The position numbers were made by a program, and so were the translations under genes. From Enchytraeus crypticus (lineage: Eukaryota; Annelida; Clitellata; Enchytraeida; Enchytraeidae), in the NCBI GenBank assembly GCA_905160935.1, contig CAJHZI010000508.1, forward strand, positions 792,501-856,500: 64,000 nt of DNA, in the 5' to 3' direction. Below, piece by piece: positions 50,280-61,262 of the stretch (its first letter is position 1; every line of letters begins with the position of its first letter). The notes under the pieces were generated by a model. The model did no database searches. It was given only the letters and a program-made list of their open reading frames with translations, and was not told where the DNA came from.

Positions 50280-51775
50280 CAAAAGACATTCGACCGCTTT
50301 CTATTAACTCCGAAATAAAATATGTATTGTTTGTTTATTATCATATTTACAGTATCATATTTACATAGACAGGCACAGTAACACGGGAAAACCTTCTATC
50401 ATGGCTTATAATAAAACAACACGACACATAATAGCTTGTGTTAAGCATAAATGGTAAATATTAATTAAATGGTAAATATTAATCACAAACTAAAGCTAAA
50501 TGAAATTAAATCACAATTAGTGACACAAACATTTAGCTATATATTAATTATTTTAGTTTGACGGGATTCAAATTGTATTTTTAGGAGACAGAGTTAAGTC
50601 GATTAATGCGTTAATTTTCAACCCTGGCAGCCTTAAAGAGGGAGAGGGTGGTAGAACGAGGGAGTCTTATACAAATGTGCCAGGGCACATTTGTATAAGA
50701 CTAAACATCTCAATTACACATAAATCATCCAACTACTCTCTTAGGTAAACTTAATATTAGGTACTTATCGTTTCCTCCTACAACAAAATACAATGAAGAT
50801 TTAACGGCCGGTTCCTCATCAGACGGAGCGATGTCAGGGATTAATGTTAACAATAATAAAGCTGGTCACAAATTTCTTACAAGACACATAAAAGAAACAA
50901 TACAACAAAATAATCATCTGTATCTTAAATCTTAAGATTTAATGTTTTCTACCATTAATCAAGTATTACGTCCCTGCCATAAATCTTAGACAAACAATCG
51001 AACGTTAAATTCCTACAGAAATTAATTTACTTCTATTATCACTCATGAATTTACGCACACTACATTTTTACTTAAATTAAATATGTTATATTATGCTATA
51101 CTTAAAATATATTTTATTACACAAGATTCTATGCCATTCACTTTCATACCCGTTTAACAATTAGGATTTCTAGAATATATCAAAACTGCACAAGTACAAA
51201 AATATTCAGAAATGAAAAAATAATCATAAAGTTAATTACATTAAAACAACAGTGTGTAAGTGTACATAATTATTCTATTAAAAATCAATTACTTAAGTAA
51301 TTAATAGATGCTATTAGATACTACAAGGTCTTAAACAAAGCTGTATGTCCGAAAATAAAAAGTAAAAGCAGAAAATCTGACAATTTCTACAAGAAAAATT
51401 AACTAAAAGCTCATCAAAGTTTTTGCAAATTTCTTTCTTTATCTACTCGGTTACTAGCAATGAAACAATTCGACCCTCTGACAGTCGACCAAGACGAGAA
51501 TTAAAATCAAATTAAACTAAACAACAATTATTCGCTAAATAAAACAATCTAAACAAGGTTAAGATCAGCGAAATAACAAAACTAGTAAAATAAGATTAAT
51601 ACGCTTAATAAACAACAAATAAGCATAGTGTCAAGCAAACTCAAGAATCTTGCTTAAACGTTTTATGGTTTAGTTTTATAGAAATACTGGCGGGGAAGTC
51701 AGGATGGACTAGGGACAAACATGGTAATAGATACAATGCTTCGGAAGGGCAAGAACAATTTAGAAAGTTGAAGTA
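50280..51775. other. Intergenic AT-rich sequence; no gene
   Basis: It holds a perfect 19-bp hairpin at 50663-50702 and a TCCTCATCAGACGGAGCGATGTC motif near 50812 also seen at 55860 and 53650. Direct duplication of a TTAATTAAATGGTAAATA unit occurs near 50450-50490. Confidence 0.45.
50663..50702. repeat. Perfect 19-bp palindrome, 2-nt spacer
   Basis: AGTCTTATACAAATGTGCC and its exact complement around AG. Confidence 0.95.
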
Positions 51776-51777
51776 AA

Positions 51778-51908
51778 AGCTAAAGAGCTAATGCTAATGT
51801 CAGTTTCGTCATTCGACAGCGATGTCAGCGGCGGGCGAGCCCAGGATTTGAGCCCCGCACATACTGATCCGCGGTCGAATAACTTACCGACATCGCCACT
51901 GGCTCCAG
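51778..51908 (-). mobile_element. tRNA-derived SINE, family 1
   Basis: Near-complete minus copy from GGAGCCAGTGGCGATGTCGG to the TTAGCTTT-type tail. Box B reads GGCTCAAATCC. Confidence 0.82.
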
Positions 51909-51909
51909 C

Positions 51910-52430
51910 TGTAAAACATAGAAAGAATTGAGACGATGTCACAAGGGATAGGTTTGCGAGAGTCTGAGCTTTTCAGTAACAACTTAGTTAAGACGATGAC
52001 ATTAAGCCGTAGAATAGCAAGTAGGAATATAAAGAGCCGTAATCTAATGAGGTCAGACTAATACCGCCAGCAGACATTTAGATAGAACTCTCCACTTTCA
52101 GTATATTCGAAGGTAAAGACTATATTGCTCTTTGTCCCGGATCACGAATTGTTATAAATTTAGGCCACAAAATAATTAACATGTTAGCCATAATATTGCA
52201 AAATTGCTTCGTAACCAAATCGGGTAGAATTGCGGTGCATTTAGGTCACAAAAACACTTTTAATACGCAATAATTGCTTAGGCACATAAATTGCTTTGAA
52301 TTAGGTCACGCACAATTTTTAAAACTTCTACGTATTTGAGTTAAAATAGTCGCTATACCATGTGTCAGGTCACAGATAACTCCACAGCATATTGATAATA
52401 AAACCATTTCAGCACCAATGTCATGAAGCT
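51910..52430. other. No gene seen
   Basis: Several diverged copies of a TAGGTCACAAA-containing unit lie between 52160 and 52370, suggesting an old tandem array. No coding sequence. Confidence 0.4.
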
Positions 52431-52431
52431 T

Positions 52432-52840
52432 TTAGAGCGACCCACCTTTGAGTGACGACCCACCTTTGAGTGACGACCCACTAGAGAGTGTGACGACCCA
52501 CCAGTGAGTGTGACGACCCACCAGTGAGTGACGACCCACCAATGAGTGACGACCCACCAATGAGTGACGACCCACCAGTTGAGTGACAACCCACCCTTGT
52601 GTATGACGACCCACCAGTGACTGACGACCTATAAGTGAGTGACGACCCACCAGTGAGTGACGACCTACCAGTGAGTGACGACCCACCAGTGAGTGACGAC
52701 CCACCAGTAAGTGATCACCCACCAGTAAGTGACGACCTACCAGTGAGTGACGACCTACCAGTGAGTGACGACCTACCAGTGAGTGACGACCCACCAGTAA
52801 GTGACGACCCACCAGTGATTGACGACCCACCAGTGAGTCA
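52432..52840. repeat. 18-bp minisatellite
   Basis: About 22 units of GTGAGTGACGACCCACCA with single-base variants. Because 18 is a multiple of three, both strands show open repeat frames (PVSDDP on plus, LVGRHS on minus). I regard these as by-products of the array. Confidence 0.93.
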
Positions 52841-52974
52841 AGTATACACATATCTTAAGATACACAATACCTGAAGACACGTAACATACGATATGTGATA
52901 CTAATAGACACATATTTTATAACATGTGATACAAGTCAACAAGTATTTTAGGATACAAAACTACATATACTGTA

Positions 52975-53225
52975 TACACACTGTCATAGTGCAATCACAC
53001 TGTCATACACACTGTAATACAGCATGCATACTGTCATACTGCATGCACGCTGTCATACACGCTGTCATAGACACTGTCATACTCCATGCACAGTCATACA
53101 CACTGTAATACAGCATGCACACTGTCATACTCCATGCACACTGTCATACACACTGTAATACAGCATGCACACTGTCAGACTGCATGCACACTGTCATACT
53201 GCACGCACACTGTCATACACGCTGA
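52975..53225. repeat. Compound tandem repeat of CACTGTCATA units
   Basis: Interleaved 10-17 bp units (CACTGTCATACA, CTGTAATACAGCATGCA, CTGTCATACTGCATGCA), imperfect but clearly tandem. Confidence 0.85.
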
Positions 53226-54270
53226 CATGCACACATTCGATCTATAACCCAGTACTACAGAACTACAGAATCATAGTAAGTAGGCAGGAGATTTGATTGT
53301 TCTTAACGAATAAAGGTCACGAGAATTTTACAGAAAAGGCTAAGAAAGCACGGTGGAAGTTTATCCATACTATTTATATTAATGTGCCTTTGCTCAGAAG
53401 TGAGCAAGATATGAAGATCAAACGTATGAATGTCTGCCGTGGAGCAAATCTTCGGAAAGACAGGCGACAAGTGGATGCAAGCATACTGTATTTAAACTTA
53501 ATTATACATATCAGCAAATTTCATATCTCGCAAAAATTCATAGAACATTACATAGAAAATATTGCACACAGCGTATAAATGTTACACAAATATACCTACA
53601 TGTATATACACGCATTTCATAATATGCTAAAAACAGTAACAAAGCAATGACGTCCACTTTCTCATTCACGGATGATGTTACGGACGTTATTCCCTGTAAA
53701 TTAAAATTACAGGGAAAATTACTCGGGGAAATGTATTTCCCGAGTAATTCCCGGTAGATTCGGGAAAATTGAGAATTGAGCCTACCGACAACTGTGCGCG
53801 GTCGTAAAAGGCAACTGACGCAGATATGACATTGAAGAGACTTGTAGCCACGTGGTGATGATTTCTGTGTTTTAGACAAATTGGGCGATCCCACTCCAGA
53901 CTTGTATAGTTCTAGTCTCTACACCGATTGTGGCATTATACCACCAGGCTACTTGACCTTCACTGTCTATTCAGCGCTATTGTGGCGTTTAACATAGAGC
54001 GGCGCTTTATATATATATATACTTATTATTACTATTCAGCAGCTGATGTAACATCTGCTTCCTACTAAACGAACAGCATTGAAGAGCGAGTCTTATTTTT
54101 GAACTGTTACAGTTGGGAGACCCAATACGTTAGTCAACAACCTATACAACGATATAAAGCTAAGTCACTTACTGACAACATCGAGATAATTCAATGTATA
54201 ACTTCACATTCTAACACATACAGCGGCCGCGCACTCAATTCCATTATTCTTATTATTTCGCTTAGAAAGT
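53226..54270. other. No firm gene; hairpins and a weak plus-strand frame
   Basis: The plus frame after TTTTACAG at about 53330 (EKAKKARWKFIHTIYINVPL...) is open for about 75 codons but has no domain. Two adjacent hairpins lie at 53693-53716 (TTCCCTGTAA/TTACAGGGAA) and 53725-53757 (AATTACTCGGGGAAAT/ATTTCCCGAGTAATT, one-base bulge). A worn family 4-type core (GTCGTAAAAGGCAACTGACG) is at 53800. Confidence 0.35.
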
Positions 54271-54274
54271 GACG

Positions 54275-54490
54275 ACTTATAAAGTACTAAGGAAGGCAAA
54301 GGGAAAACACCTAAAGTCATATTTTCCCAAACTATAGGCTAAACTACATGTGGAATGGATAAGGCATAACCTTTTGCGAAAGAATTAACTTGTTGATCGA
54401 TGGAGTGCTCTTTATAAACGTGAAAACAGTCTGAGTATGAATATGTGCCTTGAACCTGCCACTTGGCAGAACACTAGAGAGAGAGAGACG
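54275..54490 (+). mobile_element. SINE family 3, 3' two thirds
   Basis: It begins GGAAGGCAAAGGGAAAACAC, then GGATAAGGCATAACC and GAACCTGCCACTTGGCAGAA, ending in (GA)n at 54475-54490. Confidence 0.75.
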
Positions 54491-54664
54491 AATGTGATTA
54501 TTGTTATTATTATTATTTAAATGCCCGGGGCTTGACAGGATCATGGGTTACAATGAGAAAGGAGATTCTATTTCATTTTAGAAAGTTTTAAAACGTTTAC
54601 TATTAATATTCTTATTAATATTCTTATTATTATTAATATTATTGTATCATCGATATCAATATCT

Positions 54665-55530
54665 TGTCAATATCAATATATGCTGAAAGATATAAGGTTT
54701 GACGATGGTCAAGGTATTCTTGCTAGTTGTGAAGTAGCATTTCAAAAGGTTATGGATGGTGTGAATGTCACAGCATTGAGATATGGGCATGAAAACCAAT
54801 ATAAAGAAGACAAAAGTTATGAGAGTGTCTAGGAATCACATGGATGTAAATATTACATTGAATAATACACGATTGGAACAGGTAAGAAGCTTCAAATATT
54901 TGGGACACACCATCACGGATGATGGGAAATGTGAAACGAAATAAAATAAATAATTGCACAGGCCGAAAGAGTCTTTCGGAAAGAGAAAAAAACTACTAAC
55001 AAAAGGCGTGGAAAAACACAAAGATAAAGATTTTGAAAACATTGGTTTGGTCGACACTTCTGTATGGATGTGAAACGTGGACATTAAAGACAGAAGATAT
55101 CAGGAAATTAGAGGCATTAGAAACGTGGTTATAGAAAAGGATGGAAAAGCTTAGTTGGACTGACAAAATTGCAAATGACAAAGTTCTCGAAAGTATCGGT
55201 ACAGATAAAGCTAGTAAAGCTAAGGTCAGTTTCCTCACTCGAAAGCGATGTCAGTGACGGGATTATACATTTATATGTCAGATGAACATATAAATGTGAT
55301 AAGAACTAGAAAGAAAAGCTGAATAGGACATATTGTAAGGGGCATGGTTTGCCAAAGGATGTAATAGAAGGAAGAATGTATGGGAAAGGAGTTAGAGGAA
55401 GACCAAGACATGGGATGCTGGATGATCTGATATCAAATTCATATACAGAGATGAAAGGAAGGCTGAGGATGGAATTGGTTAGAAGAGTTAAATGCTATGA
55501 ACCTGCCGTTAGGCATTGAACTAGACGATT
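54665..55530 (+). mobile_element. RTE-clade LINE fragment, RT to 3' end
   Basis: Plus copy of the first LINE family: the RFADD region is worn (54690-54720), then NIKKTKVMRVS, FKYLGHTITDDGKCE, the LLYGCETWTLK region, GRMYGKGVRGRPRHGMLDDL and the tail GAACCTGCCGTTAGGCATTG. It is split by a SINE tail at 55206-55262 and by frame breaks. Confidence 0.8.
55206..55262 (-). mobile_element. SINE family 1, 5'-truncated tail
   Basis: Only the last 55 bp of the family (complement CCCGTCACTGACATCGCTTT and CGAGTGAGGAAACTGACC...), inserted in the LINE RT coding region. It shows 5' truncation as in target-primed insertion. Confidence 0.8.
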
Positions 55531-55611
55531 GTCATCATCATCAATACGTTTAAAATTATTATTGTTATAAAATATTATCATCATTATATAAGCGTCATTT
55601 CTTGACACCAG

Positions 55612-55788
55612 AAAATTAGACGAGATAAAAGTAACCCTGCAGTCGACACTGTAAGTCTATCAATAGCGACAACATCTAATCACGATGGTTCAAGTGTGAC
55701 AACAGATGGCAGCACAGCAACAACTAGCAACAAGAATTTCATAGAGAAATCTCTAGATACTGAGGCACGAGGCGAAGGCACAAGTTAA
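55612..55788 (+). CDS. Possible orphan terminal exon, 58 codons
   Basis: After the acceptor-like TTGACACCAG the plus frame is open for 58 codons to TAA: KIRRDKSNPAVDTVSLSIAT, then a Ser/Thr/Asn-rich stretch and FIEKSLDTEARGEGTS. Its base composition is less AT-rich than its neighbours. It could end a plus-strand gene whose other exons I cannot see; the weak frame near 53330 is in compatible phase if a GTGGAT donor at about 53470 is used. No domain is recognised. Chance remains quite possible. Confidence 0.2.
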   Translation, partial: KIRRDKSNPAVDTVSLSIATTSNHDGSSVTTDGSTATTSNKNFIEKSLDTEARGEGTS

Positions 55789-55869
55789 TGTACACCACGC
55801 CGCCTATAGGCAACGACTGTCTAGCAAAAATATGTTACACCTGAAACCTTAAAGTCCGTTTCCTCATCA

Positions 55870-56160
55870 GATGATGCTGTCAGGCCGACCCATCGTTTTC
55901 AAATCGATCGCCATATAAAATGTATTTTCTATAAATTTAAACGGCGCCCATCTGTCTTCAAAACATCGGGTAGTTTGACTATAAATGAGAAGATTTAAAT
56001 CTGGAAGAGAAAGTGGAGATCGAAGAACAGAAGTCAAGATCAGAGGCAGCGTGTTCCAGACAGTGGAAGCAGTGAATGACAAAGAGTGTCGAACTATAGA
56101 GCGAGATGTTCTACGCACAACACAGTGCATTCAAGTGGAGGTGAATCGACGCGTAGCATG
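55870..56160 (-). mobile_element. CR1/jockey-like LINE ORF2 C-terminal remnant
   Basis: The minus frame reads RHSLSFTASTVWNTLPLILT followed by SLPDLNLLIYSQT, the conserved end of many CR1/jockey-type reverse transcriptases (the S-F-x-VWN-LP motif before a short C-terminus). It is unrelated in sequence to the RTE copies. The overlapping plus-strand frame is a shadow. Confidence 0.6.
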
Positions 56161-56224
56161 GTTCACATGAAGTGAACAGACCGAGAGTTGGAAAATACTG
56201 AGTTCTTGGATTACACGTTAATCT

Positions 56225-56519
56225 CTCCGGATTGAAAATCTCTAGGCAGGAGCTGAGGAAGGTGGAAGGGACCCACCTCACAATGAAAATTTTCCCCAGG
56301 ATTAAACGGCAGTTAATCCATTAAAGAACTGAGTACGGCAACGGGAAACCACCCCAGAAGCCATATTATTACCAAGCTATAGGCTACACTAAGGTGTGGA
56401 TAAGCCATAGCCATTTGTGAAGGGATTAACTCGTTAATTGATGGTGTGTTCTTTATGGAGCATGAAAAGCAACATGAGAGTAGGAATATCTACCTTGGAC
56501 CTGCCGCTAAGCACAGCAC

Positions 56520-56562
<43 letters not shown>
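56225..56562 (+). mobile_element. SINE family 3 with (GA)n tail
   Basis: Copy lacking the head: GGCAGGAGCTGAGGAAGGTG, AACGGGAAACCACCCCAGAA, AGGCTACACTAAGGTGTGGA, tail TTGGACCTGCCGCTAAGCAC, then a (GA)n run of 40 bp at 56519-56562, which also forms the microsatellite. Confidence 0.8.
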
Positions 56563-56565
<3 letters not shown>

Positions 56566-57490
56566 GAGGCAGTGTCAAGTCAAAACAAATACCGTTCAAT
56601 CATTCATACACTTGCAATTAATAATCAACTAAGATAGAACAATACTAAACATAATCCTTGAGGTCACGGACAGGCGCAATTAATCTACCCATTTATTCAG
56701 TTTCGTTCTGATGTCCCCAGGGCCAAGACATGCATTCCTCTACACAATCACTACAACAGTACACACAACATGGAGCATAGTAACTCAGACTTTGTTTAGT
56801 TTAAACGCTTTAAAAATATAATGTTGATATTAGCCAATTCCAAGAGCACAAGATGTTAAGCAAAAACTGCAAATGATTCACAACTTTAGTTATCTGATTG
56901 CATCGTAACAATAATCAATAATATCAACTGAATCATAATTACCTAAAGACTGGATGGCATTCTTATTACATTATTATTGCCTCTAAGATTAACACCAAGT
57001 TTTAACTTACTTTTCTCTTATCATCGATAAAAGAATCATTAGATTGCTAACAATGAAATAGCAATTTTCATAATTTCAATAAATATAAATGGTGCACCGA
57101 TAATACCGATAGTAAGGCAGTAAAAGTTAAAACAAAGGATGACTGCAACAAAGCAGACATCCTGGCCAGCAACAACAACAACATCAACAACAAATCAAAT
57201 CAAACGACATATCAGATGTATATGTATTTACAGTAACAAATCTCACGTCATATGGCAAAGTAAACATAACTTTTAAACAAACCAGTCACAGTATAATTAT
57301 AAAATATAACAGAGCGAGTGAAGCCTATAACCCTAAAATCTGACCAGTCATGCGACAGTTTACGAAATGCTAAAACAGACCAATGACATGTGAGCTATAA
57401 ACTGCGTCGAAATTCTAATGCGAGACAGCACGGAATAACAGCGAATATCGATGAAGCGATAAATATCACAAATCTCATACTGATGAATTC
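56563..57490. other. No gene seen
   Basis: AT-rich intergenic sequence with an (AAC)n stretch at 57170-57195. Confidence 0.4.
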
Positions 57491-57494
57491 AGAG

Positions 57495-57660
57495 ATAAAC
57501 AGTGAGACAAACAGTGTGGTAAACAATGTGACAACAATGTGACAAACAGTGTGGCAAACAATGTGACAACAATGTGGCAAACAATGTGACAACGTGACAG
57601 ACAATATGACAATGTGCAACAATGAGACAAACAACGAGACAAGCAGTGAGACAAACAGCT
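57495..57660. repeat. Degenerate tandem repeat of GACAAACAGTGTG units
   Basis: Units of 12-18 bp (GTGACAAACAGTGTGGCAAA, CAATGTGACAACAATGTG) in imperfect tandem. Confidence 0.8.
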
Positions 57661-57903
57661 ATACTGAGCTCTGAATCCATATCGATAATATACTGTGAAT
57701 TGTTGACCGATTAATTTTCATCAGTCTGGAAAGACTGTGCGCCCAAGTCCAGAAACACTGTAAGGCTCAATAGTGATTAGAAAAATATCACCCACACATA
57801 GGAACGTTCCAGGCAGGCTACTTCACTACAGGTAACTCTATCACCTGCACAAACTTGAAAATTCACAGTATTAGGCAAAGATTAGTCCACGAAAGAACTT
57901 ACA

Positions 57904-58032
57904 TTGGCGAAGTCAGTAAGATACTCGACCGCGGATCAGTATGAGCGGGGTTCAAATCCTGAGCTCGCCCATCACTGACATCGCTTTCGAGTGAAGAAAC
58001 TGGCGTTAACCTCTTAGCTTTACCAGCTTTTT
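57904..58032 (+). mobile_element. tRNA-derived SINE, family 1, at the 3' end of the SPRED-like gene
   Basis: Near-consensus plus copy: TTGGCGAAGTCAGTAAGATA (box A), GGTTCAAATCC (box B), tail ATCACTGACATCGCTTTCGA ... TTAGCTTTACCAGCTTT. It ends 22 bp from the stop codon of the minus-strand gene, so that gene's 3' UTR probably runs through it in antisense. Confidence 0.88.
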
Positions 58033-58054
58033 TACATTAATCGTGAGTTAAAAT

Positions 58055-59896
58055 TTACGCTCTAGCGTCAGATTGCACAGCTTTGTGTCTCGGACCACTG
58101 CGTCGAGAGCGCTTACATCTCGAGTGACACGACCGCGCAGGGACGAAGCACCAGAGACACGGCACTATCAGGCAAACCAGCGTCCGCGCTACAGCCCTCG
58201 CCTTTCTCCTGCCACTCCCGCCCGTAGCTGGAGGAACACCTTCAGAATCCAGTCGCTCTTCTCCTGTGGTCCTTCGAATCGCTTCTATCTCGACGTCCTC
58301 GTCGGCTGAGCCTGCACAGCTGTCCACCAGTCTGCCGGCGTTCCTCACACACGATGCCGCCTTCAGACACTCGTCCACTCTGTCTCGCCGCGCCTGACAC
58401 ACGCCGTGGTAGTTCTCCGCAGGTGTGTAGCAGATACCGCAGTATGCACAGCGCAGTACCTGATCAGCCGAAGCGGTCCGCTGGCTGCGACCACACTTTC
58501 GCCGGAAGAATGATCGGCGCGGAGTGGCGCAGCACCCAATCCACCTGCGAGGTCTGGGCGTCACCACTCGGGTGGGCAGTGGCGGATATCTGGAATCATA
58601 CGTGGAGGAATAGGTGGTGGGGGTCTGGAAGACTGAAGCTCGGCGGGACTGTGAGACGAGGGGTACGCTGGAGCGGTCTCTGGACCAGGGACTGAGTGGA
58701 GCGCGTGGCTCGTCCTCCAGTATCAACTGGATATTATCGAAAGACCGACCCTGCCTTCGACCACTCGACTCGCTTATAGCGAGACCTCTAGCTTGATTTC
58801 TCGGACTGAGAGGAAGCATTGGCTGGTTCGCCTGACTATGAGGAATCCAGATCTTACCCACGCTGCCCTCGCCTCTGTTTGTATGAATGGCAGCGAGAAC
58901 GTCGCGTCGGGTTTCCCTCGGATGCAGCGCAGGAATGTCGGACCGGTTTTCATCTCTACCGCCGCGAGACGACGATGCTCCGTTGATTTCTATATTCGGG
59001 TAGCAGTAATCGTGCTTTAACTTTGCCTTAGATGCCGTTTCGGCATTTTGTCGTGATAGAAACACGTACGCGTGGCTCGTATTGGCGTAGGGAGTGTCGG
59101 AAGGCTGCACGTGCGGAACAACGTCGTGAAGTCCGTAATTGGGCAGAGGGTCGACCGCCAGAGGGTCTCCGTCTGACTGCGACGAAGGCATCTTCACAAA
59201 AAGCCTTGCTGGCACAGCTGGTTTCGTCTCCGTCAGCAGATCTTCGATTGAGCTGCTTTCACACTGTCCCCGCTGCTCTGCTGGGTCGCAGCAAAGTTCT
59301 GCCCCAGGTAAACTTGAACTCAGAGCTTTTCCGACAACTTTTGAAGAGCCAGTTTCAAGAAGAACGGGAGAGGATGGGGGCGTTTTCGCTCTACTTTTTC
59401 TCAGCGGACTCTGTCTGGTATTAGTGAGAGTACAAATCTCAGATAAGTTTGACAGTTCTGTACCAGGCTTCGTCGCTAAAGTTTCTCGTTCTTCAACATA
59501 TTGAGCACTAAAATGAATCCCTGAAGCACTCTGCAAGTCTGCATGAAATTTTTCATTTTCGTTCGAGTCTCTTTCGTTAAAAGTAGTAACACCCTTGACG
59601 TCGCTTGAAGTACATCGGGAAGTTTTGTCAGGAGTCTTAGATATACTTGCATCAGCTAGTGAGTGCGCTCCTCCACAACTCCCAACCTCAGTCAAAGAAC
59701 TCTCTGAGAGTCGGTCAGAAGGGTCCCGTTCTGCAGATGCATAGATCGGAACTTCTGATTCTTGAGATAGACCTGTTTCTCTCGCCTTGGACCCGCTATT
59801 AAAAACACTGCTCAGTAGATGAGCATAGGAAGAGACAAGGTCCTCAGCCGCGTCACTGGGCAGATGAGTCAGAGGCATTGTAGCCGATGATTTCAT
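58055..59896 (-). CDS. SPRED-like protein: Sprouty-related C-terminal domain, no EVH1 domain
   Basis: A single 613-codon frame. Residues 1-430 are Ser/Pro/Arg-rich with no fold I recognise. The C-terminal 150 residues align with the Sprouty domain of SPRED proteins: LRCAYCGICYTPAENYHGVC, then a region with C at regular spacing, LVCLIVPCLWCFVPARSC and a final HKAV. SPREDs dampen Ras/ERK signalling at membranes through this palmitoylated Cys-rich domain; the N-terminal EVH1 that binds neurofibromin is absent here. The central HC...CSC part is replaced by an acidic stretch and a Gly/Arg linker, so several zinc or palmitoylation cysteines are lost. The start at 59896 is favoured because an in-frame TAG lies 18 nt upstream. 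Two RFX X-box matches lie just upstream. The coding region is GC-rich compared with its surroundings. Confidence 0.75.
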   Translation of the reverse strand: MKSSATMPLTHLPSDAAEDLVSSYAHLLSSVFNSGSKARETGLSQESEVPIYASAERDPSDRLSESSLTEVGSCGGAHSLADASISKTPDKTSRCTSSDVKGVTTFNERDSNENEKFHADLQSASGIHFSAQYVEERETLATKPGTELSNLSEICTLTNTRQSPLRKSRAKTPPSSPVLLETGSSKVVGKALSSSLPGAELCCDPAEQRGQCESSSIEDLLTETKPAVPARLFVKMPSSQSDGDPLAVDPLPNYGLHDVVPHVQPSDTPYANTSHAYVFLSRQNAETASKAKLKHDYCYPNIEINGASSSRGGRDENRSDIPALHPRETRRDVLAAIHTNRGEGSVGKIWIPHSQANQPMLPLSPRNQARGLAISESSGRRQGRSFDNIQLILEDEPRAPLSPWSRDRSSVPLVSQSRRASVFQTPTTYSSTYDSRYPPLPTRVVTPRPRRWIGCCATPRRSFFRRKCGRSQRTASADQVLRCAYCGICYTPAENYHGVCQARRDRVDECLKAASCVRNAGRLVDSCAGSADEDVEIEAIRRTTGEERLDSEGVPPATGGSGRRKARAVARTLVCLIVPCLWCFVPARSCHSRCKRSRRSGPRHKAVQSDARA

Positions 59897-59907
59897 TGTA
59901 TCAACCC

Positions 59908-59921
59908 GTCTCTATAGCAAC
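59908..59921. promoter_or_regulatory. RFX X-box match, proximal
   Basis: GTCTCTATAGCAAC fits the ciliary X-box consensus GTHNYYATRRNAAC at every position, 12 nt upstream of the SPRED-like ATG. Confidence 0.55.
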
Positions 59922-59946
59922 AATACACATGATTGCGTCATAATCT

Positions 59947-59960
59947 GTCTCCATAGCAAC
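59947..59960. promoter_or_regulatory. RFX X-box match, distal
   Basis: GTCTCCATAGCAAC, again a full match to GTHNYYATRRNAAC, 39 bp from the proximal site and in the same orientation. A TATATA stretch follows at 59970. Confidence 0.6.
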
Positions 59961-59969
59961 GGTATCCAC

Positions 59970-61130
59970 ATATATAAAATCAGGGTTTAAAAAATATACA
60001 TTAACTAATTCTACACAAATCTGCACTATAAGTAATTCACGTTATTCAATAGGTAGTTTACAGAACATTATCATAAATCATTTTTTGTAAATATACTACG
60101 ATACAGTAAAGACAAAAATTCTTATTTAAAAATTACAAGTTCCGAGTTCATTTGGGAATTTCAAAAACATTAATAATGGGATAATTATTTTTAAATAGTT
60201 TAAAATCTTAAACTATTTAATCAAATTATTTAAAATATTTAAACTTTTTAAAATTATTTAATTTAATTTTTTAAATTATTTAAATAAACTATTTAATCAA
60301 ATTATAATTAAAATAATGATAACTGGAGCAAGGATGGGCGCTGTTCTAGTTGAAAAATAAAAACTAAATTAGGCATTTGAAATGTGAGAGGAATGTGCGA
60401 AGGGTAGTGGAAGGTTATTAAAGAGAGGTGGTAAGGGCCAATACTAGGTTTCAAGGGGATTAGGGAAAACTACAATGAAACAGGGTTGGCAAGATTTGGA
60501 CAACATGGGTTCAAACTGGGGGCTTAAACTGGTTTAAACCATCTTGTCCTAAACAGGTTTTGGACATAATTTAGGACACATGCAAAAATCAGCCATTTTT
60601 TTCATTGAAGCAGTGCCTCTTTGGAAGGTTTAAAAATAGTATTTAATAGTAAGAGGTCCTGTTATACTAAATATATTAAATTGTTTTAAACTACCCTAAA
60701 TATAAATGTAAATATAAGTGTAACTGAAATGTTTCTTTAACTTGTCTGCTGTTATTTGACACAGTGATGCATAACTCAGTGGAGTTCTTAGAACTTTGTT
60801 TAGTTATCTACCATATTAACATATTCTACCCTTTTAGTTCAATCATTAATGTTTGCTAAAGGAATAAGAGTCCTAATGGCTTTTAGGCAATATGCTACAA
60901 GTGATAATTGGCAATGTTAGTTTGGCCTATGTAAATTTATATATGAAAACAGAATTTACAACTTTATAATAATTTTTTTATAATAATTTCATTATATATT
61001 CTTTTTACTAGGATTTGACTTGTAAATGACTTATCAACACTGTAACACAGTTTCATTACTTAGTATTTTGCTTACTTATGCATGTCAACAACTTCTAATA
61101 ATGCCTACGTTACATTAGGATTTTTTAAAA
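59970..61130. other. Intergenic AT-rich sequence; no gene
   Basis: A palindrome-rich block of ATTTAAA words fills 60180-60310. Short repeats of GGTTTAAAC/GGTTT type are at 60480-60560. No coding support. Confidence 0.45.
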
Positions 61131-61131
61131 A

Positions 61132-61262
61132 GGTAAAGCTATTGTTAACGTCATTTTCCCCACTCTAAAGCGATGTCAGTGACGGGCAAGCCCAGGATTT
61201 GAGCCTCGCACATACTGATCCGTGGTCGAATATCTTACCAACGTCGCCACTGGCTCCAGCCA
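61132..61262 (-). mobile_element. tRNA-derived SINE, family 1
   Basis: Minus copy from GGAGCCAGTGGCGACGTTGG to the tail near 61132. Box B reads GGCTCAAATCC. Confidence 0.82.

Noticed and set aside
52365-52874. Repeat open frames on both strands (PVSDDP and LVGRHS units)
   Set aside because: Explained by the 18-bp minisatellite; there is no start context, splice sites or non-repeat coding sequence.
58073-59504. Several plus-strand open frames of 60-130 codons
   Set aside because: They are shadows of the GC-rich 613-codon gene on the minus strand.
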